Assembly: GCF_001757355.1 (NCBI RefSeq)
Contig: NZ_MINO01000002.1
Coordinates: 1 to 64,000 of the forward strand
DNA length: 64,000 bases
DNA from: Sphingobium phenoxybenzoativorans
GTDB taxonomy: Bacteria > Pseudomonadota > Alphaproteobacteria > Sphingomonadales > Sphingomonadaceae
Reading direction: 5' to 3'
The position numbers were made by a program, and so were the translations under genes. Below are positions 51,939 through 59,595 of this stretch, piece by piece; position 1 is the stretch's first letter, and each line of letters begins with the position of its first letter. A model generated the notes under the pieces. The model worked only from the letters and a program-made list of their open reading frames with translations, was not told the DNA's origin and ran no database searches.

Positions 51939-51968
51939 TGTGACAGTTCGGTTTCATTTTCATGACAA
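51939..51968 (-). promoter_or_regulatory. Pho-box-like operator upstream of pstS
   Basis: On the gene's strand, TTGTCATGAAAATGAAAC (51951-51968) resembles the CTGTCATAAA-type PhoB box. A further half site CTGTCAC (51940-51946) follows, so three 7-bp half sites are spaced at 11 bp. It lies about 75-100 bp before the pstS start. Confidence 0.6.
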
Positions 51969-51998
51969 TGGCCAAGGAAGCCATTGCGATCACAAAAT

Positions 51999-53243
51999 TC
52001 AGTCCTCGCTGTCCGCGACTGGCAGCAGGATCGTCACGGTCGTGCCTTTCCCCATGACGCTGGCGATGTCGAGGCGGCCGCGGTGCCGCTCCACGACATG
52101 TTTGACGATGGCGAGTCCAAGGCCTGTGCCGCCCATCGCCCGGCTGCGGCCCGAATCGACGCGATAGAAGCGCTCGGTGAGGCGGGGCAGGTGATCGGGC
52201 GCAATGCCTTCTCCCTCATCCGCGACAGTCAGGCGGACCATATGCGCGCTGCCCTGCGACAGTCCGACGGTGATTGGCGTTCCGGGGCGGCCATATTTGA
52301 CGGCATTGCCCACCAGATTGTGCAGAAGCTGCGAAATCTGCGCCCGGTCGCCAAGGATCGCGCGGACATTGGGGTCGATGACGGCAACGACATCCTGCCC
52401 GCGTTCGCCATGGCTCTGACGATAGACATCGGCGACTTCGGCGATCAGCCCGCCAAGGTCCACTGCGGAATCAGGCGGACGATATTTCTCCGCCTCGATG
52501 CGGGAGAGCGACATGAGATCATCGACGAGACGCTGCATCCGCCGCGCCTCGCCCTCCATGATCTTCAGGAATCGCCCGCGCGTTTCCTCGTCCGCGCCGG
52601 TGGCGGGGTCGGACAGCGTTTCGACGAAACCCAGGATTGCGGCGAGGGGCGTGCGCAGTTCGTGGCTGGCGTTGGCGACGAAATCGACGCGCATTTTTTC
52701 CGCCGCATGGGTGCCCGACCGGTCGCTCAAGTGGACAAGCCTGCGCGCCTCTCCGGGGTCGCTGGCGAGGGGAGCGATGCGCATTTCCCAATGCTGTTCC
52801 CGCGTGCCCAGCCCGACCAGATTGATCGCCACGGGTTCGGCCATCGGCGCAGTGCTGGCCAGCCGTTCCGCCGCAGCGGGATGGCGGATGGCGATGCGCA
52901 CATCCTCCCCGACGATATGCGCGCCGAGCAGGCGAAGGGCGGCGCGGTTGGCGCGCACCACCTTGCCCCTTGAGGACACCAGCATCGGTTCCGACACCGC
53001 TTCCAGCAGCCCGTCAAAGTCCGGATTGCGCAATATGTCGTCATGGACCGGCGCAGGTTCGCCTATCACGGCGGCGGTCGGCGGCGGCGCCCTGTCCGCC
53101 AGCACGACCATCGCCAGCAGCCCTGCGGCGGCCGACACCAGCGCACCCTCCCATCCGCCGCCAGCCAGCAGCATGGTGGCGGCCGCGCCCGACAGGACGA
53201 TGACCAATGCGACGGCGATCTGAGTGGAGGAAAGGCGATTCAT
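51999..53243 (-). CDS. phoR: Phosphate regulon sensor histidine kinase
   Basis: The 414-residue kinase has two N-terminal membrane helices (residues about 8-25 and 33-50), a PAS-like domain (LLEAVSEPMLVSSRGKVVRA), then HisKA with His194 in FVANASHELRTPLAAILGFV. A HATPase domain follows, with the N box VGNAVKYGRPG, D-E-G-E-G-I and GGTGLGLAIVKHVVERHRG. The lack of a large periplasmic domain and the adjacent pst genes mark it as PhoR. It phosphorylates PhoB. It precedes pstS by 131 bp, which hold the Pho box. Confidence 0.93.
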   Translation of the reverse strand: MNRLSSTQIAVALVIVLSGAAATMLLAGGGWEGALVSAAAGLLAMVVLADRAPPPTAAVIGEPAPVHDDILRNPDFDGLLEAVSEPMLVSSRGKVVRANRAALRLLGAHIVGEDVRIAIRHPAAAERLASTAPMAEPVAINLVGLGTREQHWEMRIAPLASDPGEARRLVHLSDRSGTHAAEKMRVDFVANASHELRTPLAAILGFVETLSDPATGADEETRGRFLKIMEGEARRMQRLVDDLMSLSRIEAEKYRPPDSAVDLGGLIAEVADVYRQSHGERGQDVVAVIDPNVRAILGDRAQISQLLHNLVGNAVKYGRPGTPITVGLSQGSAHMVRLTVADEGEGIAPDHLPRLTERFYRVDSGRSRAMGGTGLGLAIVKHVVERHRGRLDIASVMGKGTTVTILLPVADSED

Positions 53244-53343
53244 GGTTATCGTCGTAGATTATTCAGGCTATTGCTGCGATGGCAATGGCGCAGGGCCTGT
53301 GTGAATTTACCGTCATGCAAGGGAATATGCGGATAGTGATCGG

Positions 53344-53775
53344 ATGAGTGACGAAATCGACGGAAAGTCAGGCGGTGCGAACAACGCCTCCGCCGAGGGT
53401 GAAAGCCTCGCCACGCCGACCCGCCGCCGCCTGCTGATGGGTGGCGCGGTGGCCGCTTCGGCCGTCATATCGATCCGTCCGGCGCTTGCGAGCACGGCCG
53501 CATCCGTACTCAACTGCCGCATCCCGGTGCCCGACCCACCGCATTCCGGGCAGCATATCGCGCCTGACGGATCGCTGGTCCCCGCCGGAACCCAGGGCGC
53601 CGTGCCCGGCGCTGGACGTCCGTTCACGGGGGAGGAAGTGAAGGCGGCGCTGCGCGGCCGTCATCTTCCCGGCACCAGCTATGAACAAAATCAGGCCTAT
53701 CTGAACTATATCCGCCGGTTGCAGTCGGGGACGAGCGGCTTCACCTGCTACGCATCCCTGCAGATGCCGCGCTGA
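53344..53775 (+). CDS. Small Tat-exported protein at head of HPr-rel-A-like operon
   Basis: This 143-residue protein has an N-terminal charged leader of 25 residues and then TRRRLLMGGAVAASAVISI and RPALAS, a twin-arginine export signal with an A-x-A cleavage site. The mature part of about 95 residues is Pro- and Gly-rich (CRIPVPDPPHSGQH, PAGTQGAVPGAGRPF), with GEEVKAALRGRHLPGTSYEQ and a C-terminal FTCYASLQMPR; two Cys remain. I do not recognise a family. It is 23 bp before the PqqD-like gene, on the same strand, so it may be the substrate or exported partner of that system; this is an inference. Confidence 0.7.
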   Translation: MSDEIDGKSGGANNASAEGESLATPTRRRLLMGGAVAASAVISIRPALASTAASVLNCRIPVPDPPHSGQHIAPDGSLVPAGTQGAVPGAGRPFTGEEVKAALRGRHLPGTSYEQNQAYLNYIRRLQSGTSGFTCYASLQMPR

Positions 53776-53798
53776 GGATCGTTGCGGGCCAGGCAGGG

Positions 53799-54080
53799 AT
53801 GGCGGAAAGCCGGTATCGCGCCGAACAGGGTGCCGACATCATCGTCCAACCGCTCGACGATGTAACCCTCATCTACCATCGCCGGTCCGGCCAGACGCAT
53901 ATCGTGGTCAGTCCCGTGCCGGAGATACTGGCGGCATTGGCGGAAGGCGAAGCGGATGTACCCGCCATTCTAACCCGTCTGGCGCGCGACTATGACCTGG
54001 ACGATCCGGGCGAAGCGCGCGCAGGGATAGCGGCGCATCTGGACGAGCTTGTTTCGCTCGGTCTGGTGACTAGGATATGA
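53799..54080 (+). CDS. PqqD-like protein of an HPr-rel-A type system
   Basis: This 93-residue protein has the PqqD/RRE-like winged-helix pattern: short strands (DIIVQPLDDVTLIYHRRSGQ, THIVVSPVPEILAAL) and a helical tail (DVPAILTRLARDYDLD, AAHLDELVSLGLVTRI). PqqD domains bind leader peptides for modifying enzymes. The pairing with an HprK-related kinase and nucleotidyltransferase is what I remember as the HPr-rel-A gene set. It overlaps the kinase start by 4 bp (ATGA), so the two are translated together. Confidence 0.8.
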   Translation: MAESRYRAEQGADIIVQPLDDVTLIYHRRSGQTHIVVSPVPEILAALAEGEADVPAILTRLARDYDLDDPGEARAGIAAHLDELVSLGLVTRI

Positions 54081-54940
54081 AGCACCGGATCATGCTGCGG
54101 ATCGGCCCTGCGTCCTTCCGCATAGGATCGGCATGGCGGCAGCCCATAGCCGATCTCGCCCGGCTCTATGCGGCCTATCCGCAGCCGGTGGACGGCGTCG
54201 CCGATTTTACCGTGCGGCTGGAGCCAACCCGGCCATGGCGGCGGTTCATCCGGCCTTCCGTCTTTATCGGCGGCGATCATATGCTTGCGGATGCAGCCCC
54301 CATGGCGCTGGCGCACGGCCTGCTGGCGGCGGAAATGGGCATGAACATGCAAATGGCGCTCGGCTGGCGCAGGCATGTGCTGCTCCATGCCTCATGCGTC
54401 GAAAAGGACGGCAAGGCGCTGGTTATGACCGGCGAGTCCGGATCGGGCAAGTCAACATTGGCGGCCCAGCTTGGAGAACGTGGCTGGCGGTTAATGGGCG
54501 ACGAATTCGCGCTGCTGGAGCCGGAGACCGGCGGCGTGTTCGCTTTTCCCCGGCTGGTCAGCCTGAAGAATCAGGCCATCGGCGTCATGCAGCGGGAAGC
54601 GCCGGAAGGCCGGTTCGGCCCGTTGATGCGTGACACGCCGAAGGGGGATATCCGGCATCTGGCGCCCGGAGCAGAGGCGGTAGCGCGCATGGATGAGGGC
54701 GCGATGCCGGCCCTGCTGCTGTTTCCCCGGTTCGGATTCGCGCCTGACATAAGGGAGGTCGGGCAGGGCGAAGCCTTCATGCGGCTTACCCAGGCTTCCA
54801 CAAATTATGTCACGCTGGGCGAGGCTGGATTTTCGGCGTTGACCCGTTTCGTAACCGGCGTTCCCGCGCGCGCCATCGATTTCGACAGTGGGGAGACGGC
54901 CATTGGCATGATCGACCGGCTCTGGGCGGAACTGGCATGA
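54077..54940 (+). CDS. HprK-related kinase A
   Basis: This 287-residue protein is related to the C-terminal kinase domain of HPr kinase/phosphorylase. It has HVLLHASCVEKDGKALVMTG, the Walker A loop GESGSGKST at residues 119-127, and GDEFALLEP at 141-149, which replaces the usual second acidic motif. The first 95 residues differ from HprK. A true HPr substrate is not present in the window. HprK-like kinases in lasso peptide clusters (for example paeninodin) phosphorylate peptides, so phosphorylation of the upstream small protein is conceivable. It overlaps the next gene by 4 bp. Confidence 0.82.
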   Translation: MKHRIMLRIGPASFRIGSAWRQPIADLARLYAAYPQPVDGVADFTVRLEPTRPWRRFIRPSVFIGGDHMLADAAPMALAHGLLAAEMGMNMQMALGWRRHVLLHASCVEKDGKALVMTGESGSGKSTLAAQLGERGWRLMGDEFALLEPETGGVFAFPRLVSLKNQAIGVMQREAPEGRFGPLMRDTPKGDIRHLAPGAEAVARMDEGAMPALLLFPRFGFAPDIREVGQGEAFMRLTQASTNYVTLGEAGFSALTRFVTGVPARAIDFDSGETAIGMIDRLWAELA

Positions 54941-55977
54941 GTGGCGCGTTGCTGGTCGCGGTTCTCCGCAATCCTGCCGAGGCTGCCGATCTTGTTCCGG
55001 CTGAGTGGAATGCGCTGATCGCGGCCGCGCGGGCGGAAAGGCTGATCGGCACCCTGGCGGTGCTGCTCCAAGATATCGCCGTGCCCACATCCATCTCGCC
55101 GATCCTGACCGATGCGCGGGGCGAGGCCGAGCGCGAGAAGCGGCAGGCGCTTTGGGAGGCCGATCGCGCCGCCGCGGCGATGGCGTCATGCGGCGTGCCT
55201 GTCATCTTGCTGAAGGGGACGGCCTATGCCGCCGCCGGACTGCGCGCGGGGGAAGGGCGCTTCATCGGCGATCTCGATATTCTGGTGCCGCGCGACCGTT
55301 TGGCGGATGTGGAGGCCGCCATTCTGGGCGCGGGTTGGGAATGGGTGAAGCCGGACCCGTATGACGATGATTATTACCGCCGCTGGATGCATGAGTTGCC
55401 GCCGATGATCCACAAGGAGCGGGACCGGATGATCGATATCCATCATACCGTCCTCCCGCTGACCGCGCGGCAGACGCCGGACGCCGCGGCGATGATCGCC
55501 AATGCCATAGCCATCGGTCACGGCCTCCACATGCTTTCGGCCGAAGACCGGATATGCCACGCCGCCGCCCATTTGATCGCGGATGGCGACCTGGCCGGAG
55601 GATTGCGCAATCTCTGGGATATTCATTGCCTTTGCGGGGAAGCCGCCGCGGTAGATGAGGGTTTCTTTCTGTCGCTCTTTGAAAGGGCCGCTGCGCACGG
55701 CCTGACCGATCCGGTCTGGCGCGCGCTGCGCCTTGCGCATCGCCTCTACGCAACGCCGGTGACGGCCTACCGGTCGCCCATTTCGGTGGACTACAGCCTC
55801 CGCGGGGGCGACCGATTTTTCATCGCGCGCTTGCTGGCGCGGGATGGATGGGGGCGGGAAAGCCGGAAACTCCTGCGCTTCGCCTTTTTCGTGCGGTCGC
55901 ACTGGCTGCGGATGCCGCCGATGATGCTTGCGCGGCACCTTTGGACGAAATGGCGAAAGGGCCATCGCCCCGCCTGA
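54937..55977 (+). CDS. Nucleotidyltransferase family protein (NTP_transf_5-like)
   Basis: This 346-residue protein has ILLKGTAYAAAGLRAGEGRF followed by IGDLDILVPRDRL, the G-D-x-D-x-x-V metal motif of the minimal nucleotidyltransferase fold. MIDIHHTVLPL and EDRICHAAAHLIADGD are further family marks. This type appears next to HprK-like kinases and in lasso peptide clusters. It could add a nucleotide to the product of the kinase. The start overlaps the kinase stop (ATGA). The three-gene block ends here; the next start is 130 bp away, in AT-rich DNA. Confidence 0.8.
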   Translation: MSGALLVAVLRNPAEAADLVPAEWNALIAAARAERLIGTLAVLLQDIAVPTSISPILTDARGEAEREKRQALWEADRAAAAMASCGVPVILLKGTAYAAAGLRAGEGRFIGDLDILVPRDRLADVEAAILGAGWEWVKPDPYDDDYYRRWMHELPPMIHKERDRMIDIHHTVLPLTARQTPDAAAMIANAIAIGHGLHMLSAEDRICHAAAHLIADGDLAGGLRNLWDIHCLCGEAAAVDEGFFLSLFERAAAHGLTDPVWRALRLAHRLYATPVTAYRSPISVDYSLRGGDRFFIARLLARDGWGRESRKLLRFAFFVRSHWLRMPPMMLARHLWTKWRKGHRPA

Positions 55978-56107
55978 CCTAGCGCATGGGGAGCCTCCGA
56001 AGAACTTAACCCATTATGGGTCAAGTAACTGATCTGGAGGGTATTTTTTCATATTCCGTTTACCGCGTACTGGCATCTCGCAAGGACAGTCGGGCGGGGT
56101 TCGGATA

Positions 56108-57151
56108 ATGTTGCAGAAGTATGATCGCCTGTCATGGGTAGATCTTGCCAAAGGCATGGCGGTATTTCTGGTGGTCATGCACCATTCCAGCATTTATGAA
56201 AGATCGATATTTTCTCTGGGAATGGACAATGACCTTATTTGGTCAAAGGTTGAGCTTGTATTTTATAATATAAGAATGCCGCTATTCTTCCTGATTTCGG
56301 GATTTCTTGCTTCCGGTATCGCATCGCGCGGGAAGGATCAGCTTAAGCTGCGTTCCGCGCTGCCCCTGACTTATGCCTATCTCCTATGGTCTTTGATCCT
56401 GATGCAGATCGCGCCCAACTGGCCCGATGAGGGTATTGGGCAGGCGATTGGCTGGCGGCCGATTGCCGACATTGCGATGGGGAGCACGCTGGCCTGGTAT
56501 CTGTGGGCTATCGTCCTGTCCTTCCTGCTGGCCTGGCTTATGCGCCGGCTGCCCGTTCCCGTCGCGCTTATCCTGTCGATCCTTCTGGGCGTGTTCCTGG
56601 AAACGCATGATCATGTGCTGGGTGGGCGCTTTCCCACGCTGGGAAGGCTGCTGCCCTTCTACATGATCGGCATTCGCTGCCCGGAGATGGTCCTGACGAT
56701 CGTCCGCCGCCGCAAGTCCAGGGCGATCATCGTCGTGCTGTTCGCCTATATCATGCTGCATCGCTACTTCACGTCGATCTGGGCGGATTATGCCCGCGAT
56801 CTGCTTGGGCTGGTGATCGGCCTGATGACCGCGGCGTGGGCCGCAAAGATAAGCCCGCGCCTGAGCGCCGCGATCGGGTGGCTGGGGCGGCGGACGCTGC
56901 CCGTCTATGTGATGCATTTCCCGATCGTTGCGATTCTGGGCGGGGCGTCCGTCCGCGCGCTAGGGTCTTTGAGCACGGCCCACCCGCTGGCGATAGTCTA
57001 CACGCCGGCGCTTGCGGCCATAACCGTCGCCCTGTGCCTCGCCATCCATATCGGCCTGTTGCGCATGCGGTGCGGATGGTTGTTCACCATGCCGCGATGG
57101 AAACGGGCGCAGGTGCCGATCACGCCCCGAACGGCGGACAATCCGGCCTGA
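56108..57151 (+). CDS. Acyltransferase family 3 membrane protein
   Basis: The 347-residue protein has about ten predicted membrane helices and the acyltransferase-3 opening WVDLAKGMAVFLVVMHHS (catalytic His in the V-x-H-H motif), then LVFYNIRMPLFFLISGFLAS and a late RTLPVYVMHFPIVAI. Such enzymes transfer acetyl groups to exported sugars or polymers. The first 180 bases are unusually AT-rich for the window (for example TTTTATAATATAAGAATG near 56262), unlike the neighbours. It lies after the HPr-rel-A-like block and before an SGNH hydrolase, a pair that often acts on the same glycan. Confidence 0.85.
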   Translation: MLQKYDRLSWVDLAKGMAVFLVVMHHSSIYERSIFSLGMDNDLIWSKVELVFYNIRMPLFFLISGFLASGIASRGKDQLKLRSALPLTYAYLLWSLILMQIAPNWPDEGIGQAIGWRPIADIAMGSTLAWYLWAIVLSFLLAWLMRRLPVPVALILSILLGVFLETHDHVLGGRFPTLGRLLPFYMIGIRCPEMVLTIVRRRKSRAIIVVLFAYIMLHRYFTSIWADYARDLLGLVIGLMTAAWAAKISPRLSAAIGWLGRRTLPVYVMHFPIVAILGGASVRALGSLSTAHPLAIVYTPALAAITVALCLAIHIGLLRMRCGWLFTMPRWKRAQVPITPRTADNPA

Positions 57152-57295
57152 TTTCTGCGCGCAATAGACGAAAGTATAGTGCAGCGCGCGCATTCACCTG
57201 CCACTTCTCATTGTTCGGTAAGCTTATTCCGGCCACTAAAGCGGAAAGGGAGCCGCCGAATGTCCGGCGCGAGCCGATGAGACGGGGAAGCATGG

Positions 57296-58021
57296 GTGCG
57301 GCAAGGAAATTCGCAGGCCGGGAAGGCATTCACCGCGATATGCGTCTTTCTGATCATCATCGGCGGTTGGGCGGGCTATCGCTATTACGCTATGCAGAAG
57401 CTCGCTTCGGCTCCTTTGCCGGATGGCGGCGGACGGCAGGGCCGGTGCGTGCTATGGTTTGTGGGCAGCTCCACCATCAATTACTGGACCTCGCTGGCGC
57501 AGGACATGGCCCCGTGGACGACGCATAATCGCGGGATCGCCGGCGCAGTATTCCCCCAGATCATCAGGCATTTCGAGGCGGATGAGAAGGTGCAGCCGCC
57601 AGAGGCGATCATGCTCTATGCGGGCGAGAACGACATCGCCAAGGGCAGCAATGCGGACAGGGAAATCGCCAATCTGAAAGCGTTTCTAGCCGTCAAGGAT
57701 CGGAAATTTCCCCATACGCCGCTTTTCTTCATATCCACCAAGCCCAGCCCGACGCGCTGGGCGAGTTTTGCGGAACAGACCCGCTATAATAGCGCCGCGC
57801 GCGCATTGATCACCGCCCGCAAGGATGCGGCTTACGTCAATATCGTGCCGATGCTGCTGACAAGGGGCCGGCCCGGCAATTTCTATGTGGCTGATGGGGT
57901 GCACCTCAACCCGGAAGGATATAGGCGGGTGGCCGGCGTCATCCGGGGCGCTCTGGAAAGCGATCTGCCGGTCGAGAGGGTGCGGCAATGCCTGAGCGAA
58001 CCGCTGGCGGGCCGCGACTGA
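57296..58021 (+). CDS. SGNH/GDSL hydrolase with N-terminal membrane anchor
   Basis: This 241-residue protein has an N-terminal hydrophobic helix (FTAICVFLIIIGGWAGYRYY) and an SGNH catalytic domain. Block I Ser is in LWFVGSSTINYW, the oxyanion Gly in NRGIAGAVFP, Asn in YAGENDIAKG, and Asp/His in DGVHLNPEGY. It is probably an acetyl-esterase or acetyltransferase working outside the inner membrane with the upstream acyltransferase. The GTG start at 57296 follows GGGGAAG. The 144-bp gap before it shows no gene. Confidence 0.82.
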   Translation: MRQGNSQAGKAFTAICVFLIIIGGWAGYRYYAMQKLASAPLPDGGGRQGRCVLWFVGSSTINYWTSLAQDMAPWTTHNRGIAGAVFPQIIRHFEADEKVQPPEAIMLYAGENDIAKGSNADREIANLKAFLAVKDRKFPHTPLFFISTKPSPTRWASFAEQTRYNSAARALITARKDAAYVNIVPMLLTRGRPGNFYVADGVHLNPEGYRRVAGVIRGALESDLPVERVRQCLSEPLAGRD

Positions 58022-58030
58022 GGCGCTGCT

Positions 58031-58792
58031 TCAGAATGAAGGACGGCGCTTTTCCCGGAAGGCGGCGACACCCTCGGCGAAGTCCGGCTTGGTGAAGGCG
58101 TCCCGGAACATCGCCAGCGTTTCGGCGTCGTCGTCCGTCTGCCCGTCAAGGATGCAGCGGATGATTGCCTTGGACGAGCGCACTGCATGCTGCGCATTTC
58201 CGGCGATTGTCTCAGCCAGCGCCATCGCCGCAGTCATCGGATCGACCGCCAGCTCATCCACCAGCCCGATCGTCAGTGCTTCCTCCGCCGATGCCAGCGC
58301 CCCGGTAAACAGGATGCGCTTGGCGCGCGCCGGGCCGACGAGATCGACCAGCAGCCTAGTATCGAACAGCGAATAGACGATGCCCAGTTTCGCTGGCGTG
58401 ATGCCCAGCCGGGCGTCTGGCGATGCGATCCGCAGGTCGCAGGCGATGGCAAGGCCGCATCCGCCACCCACACAATCGCCATCTATCGCAGCAATCACCG
58501 GTTTCGGTGCATGGGCGAGGGCATATTGGCTGGCGCGGATCGCCGCCTGATTGGCGACGCGCCAGTCTTCCCCGCCGCTCTTTTCCGCAAACTCCCCGAT
58601 GTCCGCGCCCGCGCAGAACATGCGGGGTGTGGCCGAAGCGAGAATGAGAACGCGCACCGCATCGTCCTCCATCGCCTCCCGCACCAGAACGGGCAGCAAT
58701 TCCCACATCGCCTGATTCATGGCGTTGCGCCGTTCCGGCCGGTCGATCAGCAGCCGGGCGATCGCACCCTCCCGCTCCAGCCGCAGCGTCAC
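58031..58792 (-). CDS. Enoyl-CoA hydratase/isomerase-family protein lacking both catalytic Glu
   Basis: This 253-residue crotonase has LLIDRPERRNAMNQAMWELL, MFCAGADIGEF (oxyanion hole) and DGDCVGGGCGLAIACDLRIA, then RLGITPAKLGIVYSLFDTRL. The two glutamates used for hydration are replaced: GGGCELA reads GGGCGLA and the G-x-P-E segment reads ITPAKLG. It is therefore probably not a hydratase but another crotonase activity. The start overlaps the phosphatase stop by 4 bp on the minus strand, so they are one operon. Its CoA substrate is unknown. Confidence 0.88.
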   Translation of the reverse strand: MTLRLEREGAIARLLIDRPERRNAMNQAMWELLPVLVREAMEDDAVRVLILASATPRMFCAGADIGEFAEKSGGEDWRVANQAAIRASQYALAHAPKPVIAAIDGDCVGGGCGLAIACDLRIASPDARLGITPAKLGIVYSLFDTRLLVDLVGPARAKRILFTGALASAEEALTIGLVDELAVDPMTAAMALAETIAGNAQHAVRSSKAIIRCILDGQTDDDAETLAMFRDAFTKPDFAEGVAAFREKRRPSF

Positions 58793-59475
58793 GGCCGGGG
58801 CCAGCTTTCGAGCAGGGGCACCAACTCATCGAAATGGTCGATCACTGCGTCCGCGCCCAGATCCTCTATCGCGCCGTCGACGAAGCCGAAGCTGACCGCG
58901 ATGCTGGGAATGCCTGCGTTGCGCGCGCCCGCAATGTCGTTGATCGTGTCGCCCAGGAAGATGCAGCGCCCGCCGCCCGCCCGTGCGATCATCGCTTGGA
59001 TCGGGGCAGGGTCGGGCTTCGACACGCCCACTGTGTCCCCGCCCACGATTGACGCGAACCGGTCGGCAAGGCCGATCTGCTTCATCAGCGGCACGGTGAA
59101 CCGCTCCGCCTTGTTGGTGCATATGGCGAGCTTCACTCCAGCCGACTCCAGAGCGTCCATCGCATCCAGCAGGCCGGGATAGGGGAGGGTGTGGATGGCG
59201 AGGTTCTGCTCATAATAGTCGAGCAGCACCGGGAGCGAGTCCGCCAGCATTTCGGCCGTGCATCCGCCGGATGCCGTCAGCGCCCGCTCCAGCATCACCT
59301 TGGCGCCCTTGCCGACAAAGGGCTTGATCTCCGTCACGGGGAAAGGCGGCCGGTCCAGCTTGCCGATGGCATAGTTCACGGCCGCTGCCAGGTCTCCGCT
59401 GGTGTCGAACAATGTTCCATCCAGGTCGAAGCCCACAATATCGAACGGGATAGGATCGAAAGGGATTTGCGCCAT
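58789..59475 (-). CDS. gph: Phosphoglycolate phosphatase, HAD family
   Basis: This 228-residue HAD phosphatase has motif I FDIVGFDLDGTLFDT (D-x-D), motif II and III text ICTNKAERF and VSKPDPAPIQ, and motif IV CIFLGDTINDIAGARNAG. The cap region DSLPVLLDYYEQNLAIHTLP fits Gph. It hydrolyses 2-phosphoglycolate from DNA repair or oxygenase side reactions. ATG 59475 is used; an in-frame ATG 4 codons upstream (59487) is also possible. It is divergent from glmU and overlaps the crotonase by 4 bp downstream. Confidence 0.88.
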   Translation of the reverse strand: MAQIPFDPIPFDIVGFDLDGTLFDTSGDLAAAVNYAIGKLDRPPFPVTEIKPFVGKGAKVMLERALTASGGCTAEMLADSLPVLLDYYEQNLAIHTLPYPGLLDAMDALESAGVKLAICTNKAERFTVPLMKQIGLADRFASIVGGDTVGVSKPDPAPIQAMIARAGGGRCIFLGDTINDIAGARNAGIPSIAVSFGFVDGAIEDLGADAVIDHFDELVPLLESWPRP

Positions 59476-59595
59476 GCCGCCGCCCATGCCTTCAGCCCTG
59501 TGGCAAAGGCAAGCCAAACATGGCAGAGGGGCGGCATCTTTTTCCCGCCTTCGGGGCTTTATATCCGGGGGAATGGGCAGAACAGGAATGCATAA

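Noticed and set aside
53344..55977. A classical lasso peptide cluster.
   Set aside because: There is no asparagine-synthetase-like cyclase and no transglutaminase-like protease; only the accessory-type genes are present.
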